A stretch of 64,000 nt of DNA from Streptomyces ruber. Its GTDB lineage: Bacteria > Actinomycetota > Actinomycetes > Streptomycetales > Streptomycetaceae. Within the stretch, counting starts at the first letter, position 1. Every line of letters begins with the position of its first letter. Positions 24,466 through 33,014 of this stretch are shown piece after piece. The stretch is from contig NZ_BMQK01000002.1 in NCBI RefSeq assembly GCF_014648075.1, positions 785,636 to 849,635 on the forward strand, in the 5' to 3' direction. The translations under genes were made by a program, and so were the position numbers. Below the pieces are notes generated by a model. It was not told the origin of the DNA and made no database searches. It worked only from the letters and a program-made list of their open reading frames with translations.

Positions 24466-25154
24466 CGAAGCAGCAGCAGAAGAGGAAGGTCCTGTTCGCC
24501 CTCACCAGCCACGGCGAGCTCGGCGACACCGGCCGCACGACCGGTTTCTACGTCCCGGAGGTCGCCCACCCGGCGGCCGTGTTCCGCGCGGAGGGCTACG
24601 ACATCGACTTCGTGTCCGTACGCGGCGGAGCTCCTCCGCAGGACGGCGTGGACCCGGAGGACGAGGTCGTCACCGCGTTCCTGGCGGACCCGGACCACAA
24701 GGCCGCCCTGGAGTCGACCCGCACCGCGGCCGACGTCAGCGCCGAGGACTACGACATCATCTTCTACGCGGGCGGGCACGGCGCCATGTGGGACTTCCCC
24801 GGAGCCACCGAACTGGCCGCCCTCGCCGCCGCCGTCTACGAGCGCGGCGGTGTCGTGGCGGCCGTCTGCCACGGCCCGGCCGGGCTGGTCGACATCAGGC
24901 TGAGCGACGGCTCCCACCTCGTCGACGGCAAGCAGGTCGCGTGCTTCACCAACGAGGAGGAGGCGGCCGTCGGTCTCGCCGACGTCGTCCCCTTCCTGCT
25001 GGAGGACAGGCTGGTGGAGCGCGGCGCCCGGCATACCCGGACGGCCGACTTCGCGGAGCACGCCGTCGCCGACCGGCGCCTCGTCACCGGCCAGAACCCG
25101 GCCTCCGCCGTCCGGGTCGCCCGGCTCGCGCTCGCCGAACGCGGGTCGCGCTGA
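24462..25154 (+). CDS. DJ-1/PfpI family protein, Hsp31/glyoxalase III-like (third)
   Basis: A 230-aa paralog of the preceding protein with the same catalytic set: Glu33 (TGFYVPEVAHP), Cys136 and His137 (AAVCHGPAGLVDI), and GGHGAMWDF. Both keep every key residue, so this is functional duplication rather than decay. The N-terminus carries a short Gln/Lys-rich start. It starts within the stop of the second DJ-1 gene (ATGA). Three DJ-1 proteins in one gene run points to heavy handling of a reactive aldehyde or oxo-sugar, an inference. Confidence 0.9.
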   Translation: MTKQQQKRKVLFALTSHGELGDTGRTTGFYVPEVAHPAAVFRAEGYDIDFVSVRGGAPPQDGVDPEDEVVTAFLADPDHKAALESTRTAADVSAEDYDIIFYAGGHGAMWDFPGATELAALAAAVYERGGVVAAVCHGPAGLVDIRLSDGSHLVDGKQVACFTNEEEAAVGLADVVPFLLEDRLVERGARHTRTADFAEHAVADRRLVTGQNPASAVRVARLALAERGSR

Positions 25155-25287
25155 GGCCGGTTCACGCCGGGTAGCCAGGCGCTGCCCGGTCCGCCGACTG
25201 CCCGGCGGGACGTCGTGATGGCAGAGTAACCCTTGTACATGTCCGTTTTGCCCTCGGCGGGCGGACGGGTGCCTACGGGGGGCCTCC

Positions 25288-26190
25288 ATGACGATTCAGC
25301 TGGGCTGGCTGCGCACCTTCGTCACCGTCTACCGGCTCGGATCGTTCACCAAGGCGGCCCAGGCCCTGGGACTCTCCCAGCCTGCCGTCACCCACCAGGT
25401 GCGCAACCTGGAGAAGGAACTGGGACGTCCGCTCTTCGAACGGCTCCCGCAGGGCGTGGAACCCACGTCCGCCGCCGACGCCCTCGTGCGCGAGGTGCAG
25501 GTCCCGATCGACACGCTGGCGGGCGCCGTCGAACGCTGCTTCGGGAACGAGCAGGCCCGCGGGCCCGTCCACGTGGGCGGGCCCGTCGAACTCATGACCA
25601 GCCGCGTGATCCCCGCCGTCAGCGACCTCATCGCCGACGGGCTGCAGCTCCGGATGCACTTCGGTCTCGCGGACGACCTCCTCACCGTCCTGATGGACCG
25701 GCGGGTCGACCTGGTGCTGTCGACCGTACGGCCGCGTGTGCGGGGCTTCGCCGCCACCCCGCTCGTCGACGAGGAGTTCATGCTCCTCGCCTCCGAGAAG
25801 CTGTCCCGGTGCATTCCCCGGGACCGGCTCGCGGCCGACGGCCCGGCCGTGCTGGAGGACTACCCGCTCATCAGCTACGCCGAGGTGCTGCCCATCATCC
25901 GCCGTTACTGGCTCGCCGTCTTCGGCACCCGGCCCACCGCGAAGCCCGCCCTCGTCGTACCCGACCTGAGAGGCGCGCTCGCCGCCGTGAAGTCGTCGGC
26001 CGGGATCTCCGTCCTGCCGACGTACCTGTGTGTGGAGGAACTGGCGGCGGGCGAGGTCGTCCCGCTCCTGGAACCCGAGGTCCCGCCCATCAACACCTTC
26101 TACCTCGTGGTCCGCCAGGGCGAGCTGACCCGGCCGAACCTCGCGCTCCTGCACGGGCACCTGCTGATGAAGGCGCAGCTGTGGACGTAG
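25288..26190 (+). CDS. LysR-family transcriptional regulator
   Basis: A 300-aa LysR regulator. The helix-turn-helix is LRTFVTVYRLGSFTKAAQALGLSQPAVTHQVRNLEKELG, and the effector domain contains GPVHVGGPVELMTSRVIP. It stands 133 bp after the third DJ-1 gene on the same strand. TGTACATGT at 25234-25242 lies 46 bp before its start and echoes the TGTACA copies upstream of the cupin operon. It is the likely regulator of that gene set, though LysR genes more often lie divergently. Confidence 0.9.
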   Translation: MTIQLGWLRTFVTVYRLGSFTKAAQALGLSQPAVTHQVRNLEKELGRPLFERLPQGVEPTSAADALVREVQVPIDTLAGAVERCFGNEQARGPVHVGGPVELMTSRVIPAVSDLIADGLQLRMHFGLADDLLTVLMDRRVDLVLSTVRPRVRGFAATPLVDEEFMLLASEKLSRCIPRDRLAADGPAVLEDYPLISYAEVLPIIRRYWLAVFGTRPTAKPALVVPDLRGALAAVKSSAGISVLPTYLCVEELAAGEVVPLLEPEVPPINTFYLVVRQGELTRPNLALLHGHLLMKAQLWT

Positions 26191-26289
26191 TCATGGACAT
26201 GGGGAGGACGGAACCCGGTGCACCGGGGTCGTGAATCCGCCACAGTCATGATCCGTCACCGCGCCACAGCGCACCGCAATGGCCGCTCC

Positions 26290-26323
26290 CGACCGTTCAT
26301 CGGCCGGAAACGACCGTTCGTCG
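26290..26323. promoter_or_regulatory. Direct repeat 21 bp apart upstream of the OFA transporter
   Basis: CGACCGTTCATCG (26290-26302) and CGACCGTTCGTCG (26311-26323) differ at one base and are offset by 21 bp, two helical turns. They lie about 90-120 bp before the transporter start. The arrangement suggests two protomers bound on the same DNA face. Confidence 0.55.
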
Positions 26324-26409
26324 CACCTTGCTTACCGCTCACCGCATATGGCCGGCCCTTGAGCTTCGGCTCCTTCCCAACCGGGCGGCCGGTTCCTATC
26401 GTCCGGATC

Positions 26410-27726
26410 ATGAGTCCCCCTGTAGCGCCACCCGGCTGGAGCCGCTGGCTCGTCCCGCCCGCGGCCCTGTCGGTGCACCTCTCCATCGGGCAGGCGTACG
26501 CCTGGTCCGTGTTCAAACCCGCCCTGGAGTCCGCCCTCGGCCTGAGCGGCACCCAGAGCGCCCTGCCCTTCCAGCTCGCCATCGTGATGCTCGGCCTGTC
26601 CGCCGCGTTCGGCGGCACCCTCGTCGAGCGCAACGGTCCGCGCTGGGCCATGACCGTGTCCCTGGTCTGCTTCTCCTCGGGCTTCCTGCTGTCCGCGCTC
26701 GGCGCCTGGACGGAGCAGTACTGGCTGATCGTGTTCGGCTACGGCTTCGTCGGCGGCATCGGCCTCGGCATCGGCTACATCTCACCCGTGTCGACCCTGA
26801 TGAAGTGGTTCCCGGACCGGCCCGGCATGGCCACCGGCATCGCCATCATGGGCTTCGGCGGCGGCGCGCTGATCGCCTCGCCGTGGTCCGCGCAGATGCT
26901 GGAGTCCTTCGGCGCCGACAGCGGCGGCATCGCGCAGGCCTTCCTCGTGCACGGTCTCGCGTACGCCGTCTTCATGTCGCTCGGTGTGTTCCTGATCCGC
27001 GTGCCGCGGCCCGCCGCGTCCACCGACGGCGGTCCGGCACCGCTGGAGGGCGTGCAGGTCTCCGCCAACAGCGCGCTGCGCACCCCGCAGTTCTGGTTCC
27101 TGTGGATCGTGCTCTGCATGAACGTGACCGCGGGCATCGGCATCCTGGAGAAGGCCGCGCCGATGATCCAGGACTTCTTCGCGGACACCTCCGCACCCGT
27201 CTCGGTGTCGGCGGCGGCCGGGTTCGTCGCGCTGCTCTCGGCGGCCAACATGGCCGGCCGCCTCGGCTGGTCCTCCACCTCCGACCTCATCGGGCGCAAG
27301 AACATCTACCGCGTCTACCTGGGGGTGGGCGCGCTGATGTACGCGCTCATCGCGTGGTTCGGGGACAGCTCCAAGCCGTTGTTCATCGTCTGCGCGCTGG
27401 TCGTCCTCTCCTTCTACGGGGGCGGCTTCGCGACCATCCCGGCGTACCTGAAGGACATGTTCGGCACCTACCAGGTCGGCGCCATCCACGGCCGGCTGCT
27501 CACCGCCTGGTCCACCGCCGGCGTCCTCGGACCGCTGATCGTCAACTGGATCGCGGACCGGCAGGAGGCGGCGGGCAAGACCGGCGCGAACCTGTACGGC
27601 CTGTCGATGTGGATCATGATCGGGCTGCTGGTGGTCGGCTTCGTCGCCAACGAGCTGGTCCGCCCCGTCCACGCGCGCCACCACGTGGCCGCCGAGCAGG
27701 AGGAGGCCGTCGATGTCCGGCAGTGA
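26410..27726 (+). CDS. OFA-family MFS transporter (oxalate/formate antiporter-like)
   Basis: A 438-aa, 12-segment carrier. Family features include LSIGQAYAWSVFKPAL at the start, GFVGGIGLGIGYISPVSTLMKWFPDRPGMATG around segment 5, and AANMAGRLGWSSTSDLIGRKNIY in the central loop. OFA carriers exchange small carboxylates such as oxalate, formate, lactate or pyruvate. The ATG at 26410 is chosen because upstream in-frame starts add a basic, non-hydrophobic extension. A 47-aa membrane protein overlaps its end. The substrate is unproven. Confidence 0.88.
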   Translation: MSPPVAPPGWSRWLVPPAALSVHLSIGQAYAWSVFKPALESALGLSGTQSALPFQLAIVMLGLSAAFGGTLVERNGPRWAMTVSLVCFSSGFLLSALGAWTEQYWLIVFGYGFVGGIGLGIGYISPVSTLMKWFPDRPGMATGIAIMGFGGGALIASPWSAQMLESFGADSGGIAQAFLVHGLAYAVFMSLGVFLIRVPRPAASTDGGPAPLEGVQVSANSALRTPQFWFLWIVLCMNVTAGIGILEKAAPMIQDFFADTSAPVSVSAAAGFVALLSAANMAGRLGWSSTSDLIGRKNIYRVYLGVGALMYALIAWFGDSSKPLFIVCALVVLSFYGGGFATIPAYLKDMFGTYQVGAIHGRLLTAWSTAGVLGPLIVNWIADRQEAAGKTGANLYGLSMWIMIGLLVVGFVANELVRPVHARHHVAAEQEEAVDVRQ

Positions 27727-27856
27727 CACCGGCAGGGACAGCACCCCGGCCGGCCGGCAGGGGCTCATCGTCGTCTCGTGGATCTGGGTGGGCGCGCCGC
27801 TCGCCTACGGTCTGTACGAACTCGTCCGGAAGGTGACCCAGCTGTTCACCGGCTGA
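27713..27856 (+). CDS. Small membrane partner of the OFA transporter (47 aa)
   Basis: A 47-aa protein starting MSGSDTGRDS with one membrane segment (LIVVSWIWVGAPLAYGLYELV, residues 18-38) and a basic tail. It overlaps the transporter gene by 14 bp and has its own GGAGGAGG ribosome site inside that gene. Small single-span proteins directly behind OFA carriers occur across actinobacteria and have been annotated as MFS small subunits. The tight coupling supports a complex with the upstream carrier. Confidence 0.78.
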   Translation: MSGSDTGRDSTPAGRQGLIVVSWIWVGAPLAYGLYELVRKVTQLFTG

Positions 27857-27888
27857 CGGCACGGTCACCGGCCGTCCGGTCACGCGCT

Positions 27889-27922
27889 CCGGGGCGCCCG
27901 GACACTGTTCGCGGCGCCCCGG
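27889..27922 (+). terminator. Hairpin after the OFA transporter pair
   Basis: 10-bp inverted repeat (CCGGGGCGCC at 27889-27898 and its complement at 27913-27922) with a 14-nt loop, 33 bp after the small-subunit stop. Confidence 0.5.
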
Positions 27923-28052
27923 GCGTCCAGGTGTCTGACAGAAGCCCACAACCGGGGCCGCCCATTCCTGTTCCCCCGCACGCCCTCGTACCCGTGAGTC
28001 ACTGATCAGACTGGGGAATTCCGCTACCCACGGCAACGAGGGGATTCCCCAC

Positions 28053-28991
28053 ATGAACGGCTCGCGCATCGTCGCCGTCGGCCACTACCAGCCCGCCAAG
28101 GTGCTCACCAACGAGGACCTGGCGGGCATGGTCGACACCAGCGACGAGTGGATCAGAACCCGCGTGGGCATCCGTACGCGCCACATCGCCGGGCCCGGGG
28201 AACCGGTCGACGAACTGGCCGCGCACGCCGCCGCCAAGGCCCTCGCGGCCGCCGGTCTCGCGCCCGACGCCGTCGACCTCGTCGTCGTGGCCACCTCCAC
28301 CGCCGTCGACCGCTCGCCGAACACCGCCGCCCGGCTCGCCGCGCGCCTCGGCATCCCCTCCCCGGCCGCCATGGACGTCAACGTCGTCTGTGCCGGGTTC
28401 ACCCACGCCCTCGCCACCGCCGACCACGCCGTGCGGGCGGGCGCCGCCGACCGGGCCCTGGTGGTCGGCGCCGACAAGATGTCCGACGTCACCGACTGGA
28501 GCGACCGCACCACCTGCGTCCTCGTCGGGGACGGAGCGGGCGCCGCCGTCGTCGAGGCCGCCGCCGAGCCCGGCATCGGACCGGTGCTGTGGGGATCGGT
28601 GCCCGAGATGGGGCACGCGGTACGCATCGAGGGGACGCCCCCGCGCTTCGCCCAGGAGGGCCAGAGCGTCTACCGCTGGGCGACCACGAAGCTGCCCGCC
28701 ATCGCCCGCCGGGCGTGCGAGCGCGCCGGGACGGCCCCCGAGGACCTCGCCGCGGTCGTGCTGCACCAGGCCAACCTGCGCATCATCGAGCCCCTCGCGG
28801 AACGGCTCGGCGCGGTGAACGCCGTGGTGGCGCGCGACGTCGTCGACTCCGGCAACACCTCGGCCGCGAGCATCCCGCTCGCCTTCTCCAAGCTGATCGA
28901 ACGCGGCGAGATCACGAGCGGCGACCCGGTCCTGCTGTTCGGCTTCGGCGGGAACCTGTCGTACGGCGGGCAGGTCGTCCGGTGTCCGTGA
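28053..28991 (+). CDS. Stand-alone 3-oxoacyl-ACP synthase III (FabH-like)
   Basis: A 312-aa KAS III protein. The catalytic Cys113 sits in MDVNVVCAGFTHAL, His in VVLHQANLRI near 244 and Asn in DSGNTSAASIPLAF near 274; the GFGGNLSYG end is also typical. It should start fatty acid- or polyketide-type chains by condensing an acyl-CoA with malonyl-ACP. No ACP or other FAS gene is adjacent, so it is not the housekeeping fabH locus. It may supply a starter to a pathway elsewhere. The GntR gene follows on the same strand, 82 bp later. Confidence 0.9.
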   Translation: MNGSRIVAVGHYQPAKVLTNEDLAGMVDTSDEWIRTRVGIRTRHIAGPGEPVDELAAHAAAKALAAAGLAPDAVDLVVVATSTAVDRSPNTAARLAARLGIPSPAAMDVNVVCAGFTHALATADHAVRAGAADRALVVGADKMSDVTDWSDRTTCVLVGDGAGAAVVEAAAEPGIGPVLWGSVPEMGHAVRIEGTPPRFAQEGQSVYRWATTKLPAIARRACERAGTAPEDLAAVVLHQANLRIIEPLAERLGAVNAVVARDVVDSGNTSAASIPLAFSKLIERGEITSGDPVLLFGFGGNLSYGGQVVRCP

Positions 28992-28994
28992 ACC

Positions 28995-29007
28995 GTAGAC
29001 TGTAGAC
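28995..29007. promoter_or_regulatory. GTAGAC direct repeat upstream of the GntR gene
   Basis: GTAGAC-T-GTAGAC lies just after the KAS III stop and 67 bp before the GntR start. It contains GACTGTA, which also occurs on the minus strand within the operator-like region of the oxalate operon (57466-57489). Possible autoregulatory site. Confidence 0.4.
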
Positions 29008-29073
29008 GAAAGCCAATCCATACCGGCTCGGCCGGCCGCCGCGCTGCCGCCGCTGCCCTGGAGGGGGACCGCG

Positions 29074-29751
29074 ATGTTGTCGACAGGACTGCCGCAGGGG
29101 GCGGTGCCCCGGCTCGAACGCCCCGGTCCGCTGCGCGACCGCGTCTACGAGGCCCTGCTCGAACTCATCACCACGCGCGCCCTGCGGCCCGGCCAGCACC
29201 TGGTCGAGAGCGAGCTCGCCGGTCACCTCGGAGTCTCCCGGCAGCCCGTGCGCGAGGCGCTGCAGCGGCTGAACACCGAGGGCTGGGTCGACCTGCGGCC
29301 CGCGCAGGGCGCGTTCGTGCACGAGCCGACCGAGGAGGAGGCCGACCAGCTCCTCACGGTGCGCACCCTGCTGGAGGCCGAGGCGGCCCGGCTCGCCGCC
29401 GCCCACGCGGGCACCGCGGGCATCGAGGCCCTGGAGGAACTGTGCGCCGAGGGCGAGCGCGCGGTCGCCGCCGACGACGTGGACGGCGCCGTCGCGACCA
29501 ACGCCCGCTTCCACGCCAAGGTCATGGAACTCGCGGGCAACGCGGTCCTCGCGGAGCTGGCCGGCCAGGTCGACCGCCGGGTCCGCTGGTACTACACACC
29601 GGTCGCCCGGCAGCGCGGCCGGCAGTCCTGGATCGAGCACCGTGACCTCATCGCGGCGATCGCGGCCCGCGACGGACAGCGCGCGACCGAGGTGATGCGC
29701 GCCCACACGGAGCACACACGACGGACGTACCACGCGCGGGCACGCGGGTAG
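29074..29751 (+). CDS. GntR/FCD-family transcriptional regulator
   Basis: A 225-aa regulator of the FadR subfamily. The winged helix lies at about 17-85 (LRDRVYEALLELITTRALRPGQHLVESELAGHLGVSRQPVREALQRL). The all-helical FCD effector domain follows, with the metal-ligand pattern NARFHAKVMELAGN and HRDLIAAIAARD. FCD regulators sense small organic acids and usually repress catabolic genes. A strong terminator follows. The neighbouring OFA carrier, fdhD and the oxalate-type operon are plausible targets because of shared ACTGTA-type sites. Confidence 0.9.
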   Translation: MLSTGLPQGAVPRLERPGPLRDRVYEALLELITTRALRPGQHLVESELAGHLGVSRQPVREALQRLNTEGWVDLRPAQGAFVHEPTEEEADQLLTVRTLLEAEAARLAAAHAGTAGIEALEELCAEGERAVAADDVDGAVATNARFHAKVMELAGNAVLAELAGQVDRRVRWYYTPVARQRGRQSWIEHRDLIAAIAARDGQRATEVMRAHTEHTRRTYHARARG

Positions 29752-29770
29752 GGCCCGAACGGGACCAGGC

Positions 29771-29811
29771 GCGTCGAGGGCGCCCGCCGGCACGGCGGGC
29801 GCCCTCGACGC
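29771..29811. terminator. Strong terminator after the GntR gene
   Basis: Perfect 19-bp inverted repeat (arms 29771-29789 and 29793-29811) with a 3-nt loop, 19 bp after the GntR stop codon. Confidence 0.9.
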
Positions 29812-29988
29812 GTCACCCCTCCTGGCGCATCCCTTTGTCCTGCGAGTGGAGAAAGTCGCCACCAATTCCTGCGCAACTTCTTCCCAGCCACAGCACCCGC
29901 TGCTACGTTCCCCTCGAAAGCACGCCGCACAGGCGTGACCGGAACCCGACATCCGACGTACGCAGCCGATCGAGGCAGGGAGGGGCAT

Positions 29989-31179
29989 GTGAGACGCATG
30001 ACGGCTCGACCCGCCAACGCCCACCAGGCCCGGCTGCTGCGTCTGCTGCGCGACGGCGGTCCCAGCTCGCGGGCACAGCTCGGCGACCGGGTCGACCTCT
30101 CCCGGTCGAAGCTGGCCGTCGAGGTGGACCGGCTGCTGGAGACGGGCCTGGTCGTGGCCGACGGACTCGCCGCCTCGCGCGGCGGCCGGCGCTCCCACAA
30201 CATCAGGCTCGCGCCCCAGCTCCGCTTCCTGGGCATCGACATCGGCGCGACCTCCGTCGACGTCGCCGTGACCAACGCCGAGCTGGAGGTCCTCGGGCAC
30301 ATCAACCAGCCCATGGACGTCCGCGAGGGACCGGTCGCCGTCTTCGAGCAGGCCCTGGACATGGCCGGCAAGCTGCGGGCCACGGGACTGGCCGAGGGCT
30401 TCGACGGCGCCGGCGTCGGCGTCCCCGGACCGGTCCGCTTCCCCGAGGGCGTCCCGGTCGCGCCGCCGATCATGCCGGGCTGGGACGGGTTCCCGGTCCG
30501 CGAGGCACTCAGCCAGGAGCTCGGCTGCCCGGTCATGGTCGACAACGACGTGAACCTGATGGCGATGGGGGAGCAGCACGCGGGCGTCGCCCGTTCCGTG
30601 GGCGACTTCCTCTGCGTCAAGATCGGCACCGGTATCGGCTGCGGCATCGTCGTCGGCGGTGAGGTCCACCGCGGTACGACGGGCAGCGCCGGCGACATCG
30701 GGCACATCCAGGCGGTGCCCGACGGGCGTCCCTGCCCCTGCGGCAACCGCGGTTGCCTGGAGGCCCACTTCAGCGGCGCGGCGCTCGCCCGCGACGCGAC
30801 GGAGGCGGCCCAGCAGGGACGCTCCCCGGAACTGGCCGCACGCCTCCAGGCGAGCGGTGCGCTCAGCGCCGTCGACGTCGCCGCCGCGGCCGCCGCGGGC
30901 GACGCGACCGCGCTCGACCTGATCCGCGAGGGCGGCGCCCGCACCGGCCAGGTCATCGCCGGACTCGTCAGCTTCTTCAACCCCGGCCTGGTGGTGATCG
31001 GCGGCGGCGTCACCGGTCTCGGCCACAATCTGCTCGCCGCCATCCGCACCCAGGTCTACCGTCAGTCCCTCCCGCTCGCGACCGGCAACCTGCCCATCGT
31101 GCTGGGCGAACTGGGCCCCACCGCCGGAGTCATCGGTGCGGCCCGCCTCATCAGCGACCACCTGTTCTCACCCGTGTAG
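29989..31179 (+). CDS. ROK-family transcriptional regulator
   Basis: A 396-aa ROK repressor. A winged helix-turn-helix (LLRLLRDGGPSSRAQLGDRVDLSRSKLAVEVDRLL) precedes a sugar-kinase-like domain with GIDIGATSVDVAVTN and the zinc motif CPCGNRGCLEAHFSG. ROK repressors respond to sugars or sugar phosphates. The GTG at 29989 has AGGGAGGGG 5-6 nt upstream; an ATG three codons later is an alternative. It stands directly upstream of the ABC importer genes on the same strand and is the probable regulator of the whole 29989-50429 block. Confidence 0.93.
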   Translation: MRRMTARPANAHQARLLRLLRDGGPSSRAQLGDRVDLSRSKLAVEVDRLLETGLVVADGLAASRGGRRSHNIRLAPQLRFLGIDIGATSVDVAVTNAELEVLGHINQPMDVREGPVAVFEQALDMAGKLRATGLAEGFDGAGVGVPGPVRFPEGVPVAPPIMPGWDGFPVREALSQELGCPVMVDNDVNLMAMGEQHAGVARSVGDFLCVKIGTGIGCGIVVGGEVHRGTTGSAGDIGHIQAVPDGRPCPCGNRGCLEAHFSGAALARDATEAAQQGRSPELAARLQASGALSAVDVAAAAAAGDATALDLIREGGARTGQVIAGLVSFFNPGLVVIGGGVTGLGHNLLAAIRTQVYRQSLPLATGNLPIVLGELGPTAGVIGAARLISDHLFSPV

Positions 31180-31433
31180 ACACCCGGCCCACCCGCACGA
31201 CCAGGTACGTCAGCACGTCCACGTCAGCACGTCCGTACGCCAGCCCGGCAACACGTGTAAGCCCGCACAGCACAGCACAGCACAGCGCAGCACGCCCCGG
31301 CACCACACCTCACCCCGCTCTGCCCTGTCATGCCCAGCTCACGATCCGTCCTGCCCGCAAACAGCCCCGCCCCGCCCGAAGCACCTCAGCTCCGCCCTGG
31401 AACAGGCCCGCACGCCCGCCGAGGGGGACCGTC

Positions 31434-33014
31434 ATGGCACCCGAACCACCCCTGCTCACCATGTCCGGCATCACCAAGTCCTTCCCCGGAGTCCGGGCCC
31501 TGGACGGCGTCGACCTCGACGTCCAGGCCGGCGAGGTGCACTGCCTGCTCGGCCAGAACGGCGCCGGGAAGTCCACGCTCATCAAGGTCCTCGCCGGCGC
31601 CCACCAGCCCGACGGCGGCACCATCACCTGGCACGGCGAACCCGTCACCCTGAAGTCCCCGATCGCCGCCGTGCGCCGCGGCATCGCCACCATGTACCAG
31701 GAACTCGACCTGGTGGAGCACCTGTCGGTGGCCGAGAACGTGTACCTGGGCCATGAGCCCACGGCCGCCGGTCTCGTCGTACGGGGCAGGGCGGCGAAGG
31801 AGTCCACGGCGGCGCTGCTGCGGCGGCTCGGGCACCCCGAGGTCGACCCCGCCCGGCTGGTGGGGGACCTGTCCGCCGCCCAGCAGCAGATCGTCTCCAT
31901 GGCCAGGGCGCTCTCCCACGACGTACGCCTCATCGTCATGGACGAGCCGACCGCCGCGCTCGACCCGGACGAGACCGACAACCTGTTCCGCATCGTCGGC
32001 GACCTGACCGCCGACGGGGTCGCCGTCATCTACATCTCGCACCGGCTGGAGGAGATCCGCCGCATCGGCGACCGGGTGACCGTCCTGAAGGACGGGCGCT
32101 CGGTGGCGGGCGGACTGCCCGCGAAGACCACCCCGACGCGCGAGGTCGTGGCCCTGATGACCGGCCGCACCGTCGAGTACGTCTTCCCCGAGCGGCCCGC
32201 CGGGACCGCGCAGCCGCCCACCGGCACACCGCTGCTGGAGGTCCGGGGCCTCGCCCGCGCGGGGGAGTTCGAGCCGTTCGACCTCACCGTGCACCCCGGC
32301 GAGATCGTCGGGCTGGCCGGCCTCGTCGGCTCCGGGCGCTCGGAGATCCTGGAGACCGTCTACGGGGCGCGCAAGCCCACCGCGGGGCGCGTCCTCGTCG
32401 ACGGGAAGCCGCTGCGGCCCGGCAGCGTCCGCGCCGCCGTCGCCGCCGGGCTCGGGCTCGCCCCCGAGGAGCGCAAGGCGCAGGCCCTGCTGATGCTGGA
32501 GTCCGTCACCAGAAACGTCTCCGTGTCGTCCATGTCCCGCTTCTCGCGCGGCGGCTGGATGGACCGGGGCGCCGAGTCCGCGGCCGCGCGGACGGCGGTA
32601 CGGGAGCTGTCGCTGCGCCCCGACAACCCCGACGTCCCCGTGCGCACCCTCTCCGGCGGCAACCAGCAGAAGGCCGTCCTCGCCCGCTGGCTGCTGCGCG
32701 GCTGCAAGGTCCTGCTGCTGGACGAGCCCACCCGCGGGGTGGACGTGGGCGCCCGCGCCGAGCTGTACGCGGTCGTCCGCCGCCTCGCCGACGAGGGTCT
32801 TGCCGTCCTGCTGGTCTCCAGCGAGGTGCCCGAGGTCCTCGGCCTCGCCGACCGGGTGCTCGTCCTGCGCGAGGGCCGGATCGTGCACCGGGCTCCCGCC
32901 CGTGAACTGGACGAACACCGCGTCCTCGACCTGGTCATGGAAGGAAGCAGCTCCGTGAGCCCCACGAGCCCCGTCAGCCCATCGAGTCCCATGGAAGGAA
33001 CCCCGGCGTCATGA
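31434..33014 (+). CDS. Sugar ABC transporter, dual ATP-binding protein (RbsA/MglA type)
   Basis: A 526-aa protein with two fused nucleotide-binding domains. Domain 1 has Walker A GQNGAGKST and Walker B RLIVMDEPTAAL. Domain 2 has a degenerate Walker A (GLVGSGRSE), an intact signature LSGGNQQKAVLARW and Walker B KVLLLDEPTRGVDVG. This asymmetry is normal for ribose-type importers. The ATG at 31434 follows GAGGGGGA. The 254 bp before it contain CAGCA and CACGT short repeats but no gene. It ends with a Ser/Pro-rich tail and overlaps the permease start (ATGA). Confidence 0.95.
   Translation: MAPEPPLLTMSGITKSFPGVRALDGVDLDVQAGEVHCLLGQNGAGKSTLIKVLAGAHQPDGGTITWHGEPVTLKSPIAAVRRGIATMYQELDLVEHLSVAENVYLGHEPTAAGLVVRGRAAKESTAALLRRLGHPEVDPARLVGDLSAAQQQIVSMARALSHDVRLIVMDEPTAALDPDETDNLFRIVGDLTADGVAVIYISHRLEEIRRIGDRVTVLKDGRSVAGGLPAKTTPTREVVALMTGRTVEYVFPERPAGTAQPPTGTPLLEVRGLARAGEFEPFDLTVHPGEIVGLAGLVGSGRSEILETVYGARKPTAGRVLVDGKPLRPGSVRAAVAAGLGLAPEERKAQALLMLESVTRNVSVSSMSRFSRGGWMDRGAESAAARTAVRELSLRPDNPDVPVRTLSGGNQQKAVLARWLLRGCKVLLLDEPTRGVDVGARAELYAVVRRLADEGLAVLLVSSEVPEVLGLADRVLVLREGRIVHRAPARELDEHRVLDLVMEGSSSVSPTSPVSPSSPMEGTPAS

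Noticed and set aside
23692..25154. Second and third DJ-1 genes as a recent tandem duplication with one decaying copy
   Set aside because: Both keep Glu, Cys and His of the active site, and their sequences have diverged substantially, so both look functional.
28912..31161. Long minus-strand open frame opposite the GntR and ROK genes
   Set aside because: Composition is low-complexity and no motif is found, while both plus-strand genes have complete domains. It crosses a strong terminator.
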